Shown here: piece after piece, positions 23,145-33,029 of the stretch
Position numbering within the stretch: the first letter of the stretch is position 1
Layout: each line of letters begins with the position of its first letter
DNA from: Phorcus lineatus
Lineage: Eukaryota > Mollusca > Gastropoda > Trochida > Trochidae
Direction: 5' to 3'
Length of the DNA stretch: 64,000 bases
NCBI GenBank assembly: GCA_921293015.1
Contig: OV121084.1
Location: forward strand, 20,960,960-21,024,959
Made by a program: the position numbers and the translations under genes
The notes under the pieces: generated by a model
Told to the model about the DNA's origin: nothing
What the model saw: only the letters and a program-made list of their open reading frames with translations
Database searches by the model: none

Positions 23145-23640
23145 TATTGCGAATCCCCTATTTCTATCAACAAAATTTAATGATTTGATAAGGTATTTAT
23201 TTAAATCACGCCAGAAGAATTAAAAAAATTCTGCGGTAAAACCATCTGGGCCTTTATCGTCTTTCATACGTTTTAAGGCATTGAAGGTAAGTAAGTTCTC
23301 CTTCCATAATTTCTGCCAAATCGTCAGTAATTTTAGAATGTTCATTTGGTAATATATCATCTAAATTAACTTGGGAGATATGTTTTTTTCCAAAAAAAGG
23401 GTTTCGTAAAATGTTTTTGTCTCACTTACGATATCGGAAACGTTTGAAATAGTTTGCAGTTTCTCCAGAGTTTTTTTCAAGTTGAATAAATGATTTATTA
23501 AGAAATTAAAATTTCTCTTTTCCAAATTCAAAAAGAATTTTGTTGGTTTTTCCCCCTTTTCAATCCATTTAGCTTTGGCTCTAATAAAACACCCCCTAGC
23601 CTTGATTTCGCTAATATGCTCCAATTCGGAATTGACTTTT
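23145..23640 (-). pseudogene. Tx1-like LINE endonuclease-RT linker and RT start
   Basis: The minus frame 23361-23624 has 'CFIRAKAKWIEKGEKPTKFF' and then 'LNLEKRN', the signature preceding the RT of L1/Tx1 LINEs. Downstream (lower coordinates) 'KDDKGPDGFTAEFF' is RT motif 0, with a stop after it. Further on 'WRDLNKYLIKSLNF' is read up to the edge of the DIRS-like element. It may be the 5' part of the LINE whose later motifs lie at 13012-11873. Confidence 0.8.
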
Positions 23641-23649
23641 TCAATTTCT

Positions 23650-24110
23650 TCAATTTTTTTTCTTTGTCCTCAAGAGTTCCTAATAAACCAATTTCCAGTT
23701 TCGCGAATGAGTCAGTTTAGAGTGACGTCCCTTTGAAAAGTCACGTGACCACGGGCAAGCTGTCCACGCTTACGTTTACTTGAACGTTATTTTGGTCTAC
23801 TATTCAAGCTTCCCTATACCTCAACTTTCATTCCATCAAACTATAGCAGGTCTCAAACGATTGTCCACCATATAAGCTAATATTAAAAATTAACTGAAGG
23901 CGATTATTTTCGTTATGATTATTAGATGATAAATTGATATTTATAGTTGTACTAACATATGTGGAATCACACATGTAACATGTTAAATTAAACTAATGGT
24001 TTAAAATTTAGAATTCTATTTTCAAAGAAGACATGATATGGTAAAGATTAAAAATTCAATAACCTGACCATGAGTGACACGTGTATGAAGATAAACCAAA
24101 TAATTCCTCG
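23650..24110. other. Noncoding gap before the BEL/Pao remnant
   Basis: No gene and no sequence resembling the candidate 3' LTR of the BEL element is seen, so the element appears to lack its 5' LTR. The palindrome 'gtcacgtgac' occurs near 23741. Confidence 0.5.
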
Positions 24111-24121
24111 GCAATTAAGTT

Positions 24122-24545
24122 ATGCCGTTTCTTCTAATTTTTGGTTCATATTTTGAATGGATTTATGAAACTCAACGACAGGAATCTGTTGAAGCTTTAC
24201 GTGAGTGGGTTTTAATGGAAGCAGAGTTTGGTACTATTGCTTCAGAGACAGTTTATGGGGTGTCTAAAATGGTAAGACCGATGAATAGAGATGTACGAAA
24301 ATGTGGGTCATTCTTTGGTAAGCAAGCTGAGTTCAATCAGAGATGTAGGATATGCCAAACTTACCACAACATCTAACGATGTGTCAAGTTCAGGTCTATG
24401 CCAGTACCAAAAGGATGGGAAATGGCAAAACTGTAAAGTCTTTGCTTCAGATGTTAGGGATCAGATCATATAAGTAAGAGATGCAATAGGAAATCCCAAT
24501 GTGGTATTGACAGTTGTGTAGCTCTTCACAATCAGCTTCTTCATT
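24122..24545 (+). pseudogene. BEL/Pao gag C-terminal fragment
   Basis: 'ALREWVLMEAEFGTIASETV' matches the conserved BEL/Pao motif preceding the nucleocapsid knuckle region. A second frame from 24291 continues with 'CQYQKDGKWQNCKVF'. A frameshift near 24330 and a stop end it. Confidence 0.75.
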
Positions 24546-24550
24546 CAGAT

Positions 24551-24940
24551 ATGCGTGGCAATGGTAATTACAATGATAAAGGTGGCTCTGTCAAGTTGAC
24601 CAATGATACTTGCCATGAACAGCAAGGTTCAATGAGTCATCAAGGTCAAGATTCTAAGGTCACAACAATGTCATCTACACAGTGTCACATGACAGACCTT
24701 GTGTCATTGCGCACTGTTACTGTTGTCTTGAAAAATTGGACCAAACGGATAGTTGTTAATGCATTGTTAGACGATGCAAGTACACAAACTTATATCAACG
24801 AGGATGTGTCTTCACATTTAGTTTTGATTGGTGAAAAACAGACGGTCTCTGTAAATGTGCTCATTGGTCAAAGTTCTCTTCACAATGTGTTCAGTTTGGT
24901 ATTGAGAGTTCAGACGGCGTTGTTGTTCAATGCTTCATAA
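24551..24940 (+). pseudogene. BEL/Pao aspartic protease fragment
   Basis: 'VVNALLDDASTQTYINEDV' contains the DDAST-type active site loop of BEL/Pao proteases (peptidase family A17). The ORF closes soon after the first lobe ('VLIGQSS'). It is followed in another frame by 'KFWEVEKFKSDG' (24930-25124), the linker before RT. Confidence 0.8.
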
Positions 24941-25139
24941 GTTCTGGGAAGTAGAAAAGTTTAAGTCTGATGGTCCAAATTTCACTAAACAAGATGAGTC
25001 AGTCCTTTCTTTGGTACAAGATACAATCAAGTATGAAAATGACAGGTATGAAATTGGCATACCATGGAAGACTAATCCACAGTCTCTCCCACAAAACTAT
25101 GAAATGACCTATAAATGCCTATGAAGTACTTAAAAAAAG

Positions 25140-25987
25140 TTGTTGAAAGACCAAGTTGTGGTGAGTTGCATGAGAAAACCATCACAGATTATATCAAAAA
25201 AGGTTACATCAATGAACACTGTAGATACGACTGAGAATCAGTGGTTGCTGACCCATTTTCCTGTGGTGCGACCAGACCGCACTATCACAAAGGTGAGAGT
25301 GATCTTTGACGCTTCTGCAAAGTGCCATGGTATATCTTTGAATGACGCAATACACCAGGGTCCAAAACTTCAAGGTGATTTGTTTGAGATCCTCCTTCGT
25401 TTCAGACGGTATCCAATAGCATTGGTATGTGACATTGCTGAAATGTACTTACAGATAGGGATACTAAAAGTAGATCGTTCCTTCTTCAGGTTCTTGTGGC
25501 GGTCTTTGGATCAATCAAAATCACCACAAATTTATGAATTCACAAGAGTTGTGTTTGGTATGAATGCTTCACCTTTCCTTGCTCATGAAGACTTACACCC
25601 GAAAGCTTTCGAAACAGTCTATAAATCTACCTACATGGACGATGGCATGGATTCAGTAAAAAATATAGAGGATGGTGAAGCATTGTACAATCAGCTCACA
25701 GAACTTTGGGGTAAGGCTGGGATGAAATCTCGGAAGTGGTTATCAAATTCTCCTGAGGTTTTGGAGGTTATTCCTGAAGAAGATAGAGCATCGGAGGTCA
25801 ACTTGGCCAAAGATGAACTGCCGTCTGTTAAGACAGTTGGTCTAGTTTGGATTGCTCAAGATGATAACTTTTGCTTTCGCAATTCGATCTCAGGTTAAAA
25901 TATCAAAAGGCCAACTTGCCAAAAGGGGGTTTCTACGTGAAATCGCAAAGTTGTTTGATCCTATGGGGTTTCTTTCTCCATTCCATG
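25140..25987 (+). pseudogene. BEL/Pao reverse transcriptase
   Basis: A 252-codon frame carries '[20 protein letters not shown]', '[20 protein letters not shown]', '[12 protein letters not shown]' with the first Asp, '[15 protein letters not shown]' and the catalytic 'YMDDGMDSV' (about 25633-25660). All catalytic aspartates are visible. The frame stops at 25898; a shifted frame then reads 'LFDPMGFLSPFHG', the usual start of the connection domain, where a retroposon interrupts it. Confidence 0.9.
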
Positions 25988-26145
25988 GGGTGAGTTGGTG
26001 AGGTGAGTTGTTGTTTAACTCCACTTTCAAGATTATTTCACTTATTTCGCGGCTGCTAGTATTAGTGATGGGAGAAAGCCTGCAACACTATTGTGACTAT
26101 GCATTGCGGTGAAACCTGCTGGCATCGCCTGGAACTAGCGAACCA
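25988..26145 (+). mobile_element. SINE-like retroposon inserted in BEL/Pao pol
   Basis: The sequence 'gtgagttgttgtttaactcc' and 'actttcaagattatttca' through 'cctgctggcatcgcctgg' interrupts the pol frames and shares its head with the 55-bp insert at 5460. Flanks 'ccatgggg' and 'ccatgggt' may be a short target duplication. The pol residues on the two sides are not contiguous, so a deletion also occurred. Confidence 0.6.
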
Positions 26146-26630
26146 TGGGTGGTACTACACTGAATTTCAGTGTAGCATTGCACCCAAACCTGACTGCGTG
26201 TAGAACAGTTCTCTACTGCAGACAAAGTTGCCGAGATGTTACAAGTAGCTTTGTTGCATCCAAGCATAGGATTGCTCCTTTGAAGTCTGTTTCGATTTCT
26301 CGACTTGAGTTAATGGCTGCAGTGCTTGGAGGTAGATTACTGCTCACTGTTGATCATGCACTAGAGGTAGGGATTTCATCAGCAATTCTGTGGACTGACA
26401 GTTTGAATGTTTTATGCTGAATATCCAATCATAGTCGCTATTTCAAAACTTTCAAAGCAAATCGCATCGGATTCATCCAGGAAAATACCGAACCATCACA
26501 GTGGAAACATGTACCTACTGATCTCAATGCTGCAGATATACTTACCAGAGGCACAGCAGTTTCAAACTTGACATCAGATATCTGGAAATGTGGTCCGAGT
26601 TTTCTTAAGCTGAAAGAAAGTGATTGACCA
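26145..26630 (+). pseudogene. BEL/Pao RNase H-like fragment
   Basis: 'FVASKHRIAPLKSVSISRLE' and 'LMAAVLGGRLL', then 'SSAILWTDSLNVL', match the conserved BEL RNase H block. After a stop at 26418 a further reading continues 'QWKHVPTDLNAADILTRG', a hallmark of the region before integrase. The N-terminal residues of RNase H are missing. Confidence 0.85.
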
Positions 26631-26639
26631 GAACAGTTA

Positions 26640-28233
26640 GTGAAGTTAGAGTCAAGGAATATGACTGAATCAAAACAAATAAAAGAAACTCGGTCTTTGG
26701 TTACATACACAAATTCAGTTTGCTTGTTCGAACCTTCACCTTTTTCAAGCTGGAACAAGCTTGTTCGAATTACGGCCTGGGTGCAAAGTGTTTTCAACAT
26801 TTCCTCCAATTCTACTAAAAGAATGACTGGTTGTCTTTCGGCTGAAGAAATTCTTGATGCTGAAACTCACATCATATGTTCAATGCAAAAGGAAGTCTTT
26901 CTGATGAGTACCATGCACTAAAAGCTTCCAATCCATTGGCTAAAAGTAGCAAACTTGTAGAGTTGAATCCTTTCATCTACGATGACGGTATGATTAGATC
27001 AAGTGGTAGACTTGAGCGTGCAGAGTTTTTGCCATTCAAAACAAGATTTCCTATCATCTTACCAAGAAAAAACTGGGTCACAAAGTTGATTGTCAAAAAA
27101 CATCACGACGATGGGAACAAATCAGTTGCTGTCAACACTGTCTTCACGTTTTTGTATCATAGCTGGTCGTGAAGAAATTTGGGAATGGGAACATGAATGT
27201 GCATATTGTCGACGTGGAAAAGCAAAAACCAGCAACACAGGTCATGGCTCCACTCCCAAAAGTCCGTTTGAGATGTTCTCTTCGTGCCTTTGATCAAACT
27301 GGAATAGACTTTGCAGGCCCATTCCTTACAATTCAGGGTCGAGGAAAGTCAAGAAATAAAGGTTATCTTTGCCGCTTCATCTGTTTGGCAACCAGGGCTG
27401 TTCATCTTAATTAGGCTTATGGTCTTGATACAGATTCTTTCCTGAATGCTTTCTACAGAATGACAAGCAGACGGGGATTGCCATCAGATATGATATCTGA
27501 CAATGGTGTCAATTTTGTTGGGCAGCAAATGAATTGAAACAGCTTGTTGAGAATTTAGACTTGCATAAAGTACAATCTTCTTTGGCAAACCGGGGTGTTC
27601 GATGGTTGTTCAACCCTCCTCGTGCTCCACATTTCGGTGGTGTGTTTGAGTCGATGATAAAGTCTGCTAAGAGAGCTATTTTTGCAGTTCTTGGATCTGA
27701 TGACTTAACAGATGAAGAACTTATGACTGCCTTTGTTGATGCAGAAGGTCTTATCAATTCGCTTCCTCTTACTTATCAGAGTGCACATCCTGTGGATAAC
27801 GTTCCCTTAACACCTAATCATTTCCTACATGGCCAGAGTGGAGGAAGTTTTGCACCTGATTCGGTCGATGAAACTGTTTTCAGTCCAAGGAAGCGATGGA
27901 GAAGGGTACAAGAACTTGTACGTCACGTGTGGAGGTGATGGATGAAGGAGTGGTTACCATCTCTACAAGAGAGAGAAGTGGTTCGTTCCCAGTAGAGATT
28001 TACCAGTTGACGACGTGGTAATTGTCATTTCGCCTGATGCTCCACGTGGTACATGGAACCTCGGTGTCATCATCAAAACATATCCAGGTTCTGATGGACA
28101 TGTTAGCCTAGTGGACATCAAAACTGAAAAGACCATTTTGACAAGGCCAGTGTCTAAAGTATGTCCCCTCGAAGTTTCGACGATAAAGACAGATAAAGAA
28201 GAACAGTACAGCGGCACAAGACAGATGGACTAG
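26640..28233 (+). pseudogene. BEL/Pao integrase with C-terminal domain
   Basis: In overlapping frames: 'GMIRSSGRLERAEFLPF' and 'LIVKKHH' (damaged zinc-binding region), then core Asp in '[14 protein letters not shown]' (about 27290), '[10 protein letters not shown]' and a stop, '[15 protein letters not shown]' (second Asp, about 27500) and 'GGVFESMIKSAKRAIF' (Glu, about 27640-27680). The C-terminal 'WFVPSRDLPVDDVVIVISPD' and 'APRGTWNLGVI' (about 27975-28070) is the small domain closing BEL/Pao pol. Several frameshifts inactivate it. Confidence 0.9.
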
Positions 28234-28455
28234 ATATAAGGACACACTGGACACAGGATGAAGATGACGTACTGGACACAAGATGAAGAGGACACAATGG
28301 ACACAAGATGAAGAGGACATACTAGACACAAGATGAAGAGGACGTATTGGACACACAAGACGAAGAGAACATAATGGACACAAGATGAAGAAGACGTATT
28401 GGACACTACAACATGAAGAGGACAAAATGGACACAGCAAGATGAAGAGGAAGGAC
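28233..28455. repeat. 25-bp minisatellite, about 8 copies
   Basis: The unit is close to 'gatgaagaggacacaatgg' plus 'acacaa', with small length changes in later copies. It starts at the stop of the BEL pol remnant. Long minus-strand frames rich in Ser, Cys, Leu and Val here are products of the repeat, not genes. Confidence 0.85.
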
Positions 28456-29346
28456 AAGAACAGAATGAAATGGAGATGCATTCTTTTGGATGTGAGTGTT
28501 CCTATATGAAAATGAAATTTTGTAAAAGTGAGGATTCGTGAATTTCAAGGATAACAGGAAAGTGAGTGTTTATTTATCTATAAAAGTGAAATGTGTGAAT
28601 ATCAGAATGGAAAGTGTTTTCTTTTCAGATATGGAATTCTTAGAAAAATTCGTGGAATTCATTTGAGGAATACAGTGTTATTTATTTCAGATTGTTTTCA
28701 ATTCTTTGTGGAAAAGTGACTTATTTTTAAAAGTGTTTTATATCCATGTGATGTTTCATGGAAAAATGTATTCTTGAATGTGAAAATTGAATGATGAAGT
28801 GTTTTGCACCATATGTGAATTGTTGATGACAATCGATTTTGTATTTCAGTGAAAGAACATTATATGAACATATGTTACCATAATGATAGCTATAGTTCTA
28901 TCATGGAGGGGGGAATGGATTGGAGGGTTCAGTGTTTTTAAAAACGATCGCCAAAACGCAACTGATATTGACATATTTTGTAGCTCCCCATGCTGAGAAG
29001 CACGTGGTAGCTTCACTTTGAATTTTGACTTGGTTGAGGGCAGTCGCATATTTCGGGGGCTGTCTCTCAACAGGATTTTGATTATGACAAACAAGTAAAT
29101 TGAAATTTGTTGGTAGGCATATGATATGCCACTGTTTAAATTGATATTTGTATATATTGTAAAAGAGTTCATACTTTTTCGGTTGCTCTTCTCAAATTGA
29201 TATACATTCGTGACAAAATTGAGTATCCTTCGAAGCTCTATTTACATAGGAATTTCTGACACTAAGTAAGTCATAATCGTACATTTGTGTCTTAAAAACA
29301 TTGTCTTGTAAATAACATTGTATATAGTTGGGGTATATTTTTTATT
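28456..29346. other. Noncoding; possible BEL/Pao polypurine tract and 3' LTR
   Basis: 'ggaggggggaatgg' at about 28904-28917 looks like a polypurine tract. The following 'tggattggaggg...' to about 29330 could be a 3' LTR, but no second copy is present to prove it. The rest is featureless. Confidence 0.35.
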
Positions 29347-29347
29347 A

Positions 29348-30274
29348 GGTCTTCAGACGAAAGTCGTGAAGACCTATTGTTATTATCCTGATTATTAATA
29401 TCATTATTTTCCACGATTTTGTGGCTCAAATTGCTCGAAAACTACTCATGCAAATTCAACGAAACTTTCAGGCATGATAGCCTCTGAGCTGAAAATCATA
29501 CAATTGAAATCGATTTTGCACTTCCTGTCTCCATTGCAGAGTTACAGCCCCTTGAAATTTCGAAAATTAACATGGGCTAAATTTTCAAAATGCACTTAGA
29601 GACTTGCAACTTGCTTTAAAAGATGGGCATTTGCATTTACAACAAAAAAGTAAATCATGACAAAGTTGTAGGTCACGTGCTTTAGACGCCATCTTGCTTT
29701 TACTGCATTTTTCAGCATTTCGGACCCCACCCATCTTTGAAAATCTTCTCCTCTGAAGATACTTGCACGAAAGAGCTGAAACTTGTACATAATGCAGCTG
29801 ATGCATTGTCCTATTCAGTGCGTAACCTTAATACTTTTTTCACAGTGACCATTCGAAAATGTCAAAAACTGCAAAATCGCCAACTTCAAGGGCACATAAC
29901 TCTAAAACCTAGGACAGGAAATGCATGATTTTTACAGGACAGCAACACCTCATTGAGATCTACAAGAATCAATAATAAAATCGATCGCGAACAGTCATTT
30001 CAATTTTCAACAAATTAACATGGGTCATTTTTCAAAATGAACCTAGAGACTTGCAAATAGATTCAAAAGATGCGCATTTACACACAGCCAAAAAAGTCAA
30101 TCATGACGACTTCGTAGATCACGTGCTTTAACCGCCATTTTCCTTTTTTGTGTGACTTTGCAGTTCTGACATTAAAAACAGTAGTCAGAATGCTCTTTGA
30201 GACTAGACAATTGATTCAGACAGAGCAGAGTACGAGTCAGACAGCATCTTACGACAACGTGCGGTCTGAAGACC
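29348..30274. mobile_element. TIR repeat element, about 0.93 kb
   Basis: An 11-bp inverted repeat 'ggtcttcagac' at 29348-29358 is matched by 'gtctgaagacc' at 30264-30274. The left end forms a near-perfect hairpin with a GAAA loop (29347-29375). Inside are two related direct subunits, at about 29420-29670 and 29890-30140, sharing 'aaattaacatggg', 'agagacttgcaa' and 'tcacgtgctttag' or 'tcacgtgctttaa'. An inverted copy of about 29480-29900 lies at 35000-35575. No transposase is encoded. Confidence 0.55.
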
Positions 30275-30429
30275 GTCAGTATTGCCTGGGCAATCCTAGT
30301 TTTTTATTTTCATATTTTTCGTATTTTACAATAGATCAATTTGACACAAAGTGTGTGCAAAATACAATAAGGAAAAACAAGGGAAAATAGTTGTCCCATA
30401 GAAAGAAATACATATAACATACATTCATG

Positions 30430-30503
30430 ATATAAGTGACCGTTAGCATGTTATAGACAGAGTGATAAGTAGCCTTACATAAACAAAGACATTATTGAAA
30501 GTT
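30430..30503. repeat. Tandem repeat unit upstream of the LINE insertion
   Basis: The order 'catgatataagtgacc', 'ttagcatgttatagacag' and 'attattgaaagtt' matches the units at 32518-32840. The LINE at 30504-32517 therefore split a pre-existing tandem array. Confidence 0.7.
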
Positions 30504-32441
30504 ACTTACTTTAATTTTGGTCCGTCAGTACGTAAATGGATTAGAATACTGTACGAAAACTCTGAATCATGTGTATTAGTCAACGGTTTCGCAAGTTCCT
30601 TTTTCAAGCTTAGTCGGAGCTGTCGCCAAGGGGACCCAATTTCACCATATATTTTTATCATATGTACCGAAATATTAACCAGATTGATTAAGGGTAATAA
30701 ACTTATCAAGGGGATAAAGATTGGTACCATTGAACATCTTCTAGCTCAGTTTGCAGACGACACATCTATGATGCTGGATGGCACAAAAACTTGTCTACAA
30801 GCAGTTATAAACACTCTGAACATGTTTGAACGTTTTTCAGGACTACGAGTAAATATTGATAAAACAAAGTTGATTTGGATTGGTTCGAAAAAACGCTGTC
30901 GAATGAAACTTTTACAGGACAGTAAAATGGATTGGACTGAAACTTTTAAACTATTGGGTATAAAATTTGACACTCATCTTGAAAATATGGTTGATCTTAA
31001 TTATAATGATAAATTTAAAGAAATAGAAAATTCGATGCATCTCTGGAAAAGTAGAATCCTGACACCATTTGGACGTAATACAGTATTGAAATCACTATTC
31101 TTGCCAAAATTGAATCATTTGTTTTCTACTCTCCCAGCACCATCTGAAGATATTATACAATCCTTTCAAACTAACTGCTTTAGATTTATTTGGAACGAAA
31201 AGCCAGATAAGATTAAAAGAGACCGAGTAACGAGTAATATTCCAGATGGAGGTTTTAAGGTTCCAATTATAAAAGATATCATTGCTTCACAGAAAATTTC
31301 CTGGCTTCGCCGTATACAACTCTCAGATACTGCTTTTAAAACAATTCTTATGGAAGCGAAGATTGTTCCACCAACTTTTTTGGAAAAAGATGCAAAATAT
31401 ATCAAAGACCATATTATAGATACCATAAGAAACCCTTTCTGGCGGGAGGTGTTATCATGTTGGAGTACCTTCTTGGATACATATAAGAAAACACGAAAGG
31501 ATGCCTATTCCCAATTCTTATGGTATAATGACAATTTACAGGTTGATAATAAATACATTTACATTAGGAACTGGGAAGAAGCGGGAATAAGATATATCAA
31601 TGATTTGGTAGATAATGAAGGCAAACTCCTCTTTCACGAACAATTCATGAATATATATAATATTTCCTGTAATTTTTTAACGTACTACGGTGTGTATAAA
31701 GCCGTAGATGCGTATCTAAAAACTCTAGAATCCGATGAAAATACCCCTTTGATGTCCCCAATACTCCCTTTCAACCACTCCTTACTCATTAATAACCAAA
31801 AGGGATCAAAATATTATTATAATGTTTTATTACTATCAAAATTTCAGAGGACATCGGCCAATCAGCAATGGGAAACTGACATCACTAATTTCACTGATCA
31901 AGAATGGAGAAATATAAATGAAATTCCCTTTCGAGCTACTGATAGTGTGCAATTGCGTTGGCTTCAGTATAGAATCATTAACCAAATCCTGCCTGTTAGT
32001 AAATATCTCTTTAAGATAGGCTATAAGAATTCTCCTTTATGTACAAGCTGTTACGGCTCTGATGCTGATATATGTCATGTATTATGGAATTGTGAACATG
32101 CTCACTCTCTCTGGAATGAAGTTGAAAACTGTATAAATACGCAGGCGGAAATAAATATCTCCTTCACTAAGAGAAATGTTCTTCTAGGTTTTCTTTCAAA
32201 AAGTAATGATCCATTAAATGCAATATGTCTTGTGATTAAAGATGTTATTTTCAGAAGTTACCTTAATAAGAGGACATTATCATTTACGCACATTCAGAGA
32301 GAGTTGGCAAATTACTATAATGTAACAAAAACTATAGCCTTTTCTAATTGTAACCCTAACAAATTTGTAAAATTCTGGTCTAGTTGTCATAACTTGTTCA
32401 TTGACCATTCCGAATCAACTGTGCTGTTCAGTGTTTCGTGA
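30504..32441 (+). CDS. Tx1-like LINE ORF2 C-terminal part (RT palm to zf-RVT)
   Basis: The frame is open for about 645 codons from the insertion edge to a TGA. It begins at 'YFNFGPSVRKWIRILY', just past the first catalytic block. It then shows 'SRSCRQGDPISPYIFIICTE' and 'LLAQFADDTSMML' with the two catalytic Asp (about 30748-30765). 'RVNIDKTKLIWIG' and 'FKLLGIKFD' are the next RT motifs. The long C-terminal region includes 'GGFKVPIIKDIIASQKISWL' and ends with zinc-binding 'SPLCTSC' and 'CHVLWNCEHAHSLW' (about 32030-32115). Endonuclease, ORF1 and the first RT motifs are missing, and there is no native start codon, so it is a dead but well-preserved fragment. Confidence 0.92.
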   Translation, partial: TYFNFGPSVRKWIRILYENSESCVLVNGFASSFFKLSRSCRQGDPISPYIFIICTEILTRLIKGNKLIKGIKIGTIEHLLAQFADDTSMMLDGTKTCLQAVINTLNMFERFSGLRVNIDKTKLIWIGSKKRCRMKLLQDSKMDWTETFKLLGIKFDTHLENMVDLNYNDKFKEIENSMHLWKSRILTPFGRNTVLKSLFLPKLNHLFSTLPAPSEDIIQSFQTNCFRFIWNEKPDKIKRDRVTSNIPDGGFKVPIIKDIIASQKISWLRRIQLSDTAFKTILMEAKIVPPTFLEKDAKYIKDHIIDTIRNPFWREVLSCWSTFLDTYKKTRKDAYSQFLWYNDNLQVDNKYIYIRNWEEAGIRYINDLVDNEGKLLFHEQFMNIYNISCNFLTYYGVYKAVDAYLKTLESDENTPLMSPILPFNHSLLINNQKGSKYYYNVLLLSKFQRTSANQQWETDITNFTDQEWRNINEIPFRATDSVQLRWLQYRIINQILPVSKYLFKIGYKNSPLCTSCYGSDADICHVLWNCEHAHSLWNEVENCINTQAEINISFTKRNVLLGFLSKSNDPLNAICLVIKDVIFRSYLNKRTLSFTHIQRELANYYNVTKTIAFSNCNPNKFVKFWSSCHNLFIDHSESTVLFSVS

Positions 32442-32517
32442 CAATGCTAAAAATGTTTTATATGATTTGCTGTACTTCAAAAAAAGTGGAATAAAAAAAT
32501 AAAAAAAAAAATAAAAA
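30504..32517 (+). mobile_element. 5'-truncated Tx1-like LINE with 13-bp target duplication
   Basis: Perfect direct repeats 'attattgaaagtt' at 30491-30503 and 32518-32530 flank it. The 3' end is an A-rich tail ('ggaataaaaaaataaaaaaa', about 32490-32517). Truncation falls inside the RT, as expected for target-primed reverse transcription that stopped early. Sharp target duplication and an open frame suggest a relatively recent insertion. Confidence 0.92.
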
Positions 32518-32845
32518 ATTATTGAAAGTTGACTTCTATAAATCTGTCTCTCAGTATATATGTATCTCAGTATGTGCTGGTGACAGACATGCAGGGTTTT
32601 TAGTGGCCTTTAGCACTTTACAGACATAGTAATAAATGTTATACCAATATAGACAATGTTGAAAGTTAACTATTATAAATAAATTTCTCAGTATAGCATT
32701 TATACTGACATATATGCAGGATTTAAGTGACTTTTAGTACTTTACAGACATAATAATAATAATTGCTACTTTGACAACGACAATTTTGAAAAGTAAACTT
32801 CTATAAATCAATTCTCAGTACAGTATGTAATGAGGACCAGAAACT
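32518..32845. repeat. Tandem repeat of about 120 bp, roughly 2.7 units
   Basis: Units repeat 'ttgaaagttgacttctataa', 'ctcagtata', 'acatgcaggg' or 'atatgcagga', 'acttttagtactttacagac' and 'ataataa'. The array continues upstream of the LINE at 30430-30503. Confidence 0.75.
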
Positions 32846-33029
32846 AAATAAATGCATTTTGTTATATCGCAATATTGCTTAATCTGGCCCAGTATATAAT
32901 CAAAGTTGGGTATATTAATTTTTTGAGCGCTTGTGAAAATTATTTCTTTTACAAGCAGAATAATTGTGTTAATAGGATTGTTGTTTTTCCCTTTGATTCC
33001 GAGTATTATCTTTGTAATTGTGAAGTTTA

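Larger units (their letters stand above)
24122..28233 (+). mobile_element. BEL/Pao LTR retrotransposon, broken and 5'-truncated
   Basis: Gag end, A17-type protease, RT, RNase H and integrase follow one another on the plus strand in BEL/Pao order, in several frames with stops and deletions. No 5' LTR is recognisable. A retroposon (25988-26145) sits in the RT-RNase H connection. Individual parts are listed below. Confidence 0.9.

Noticed and set aside
28108-28548. Minus-strand 146- and 83-codon frames resembling a secreted or membrane protein
   Set aside because: They arise from the 25-bp minisatellite.
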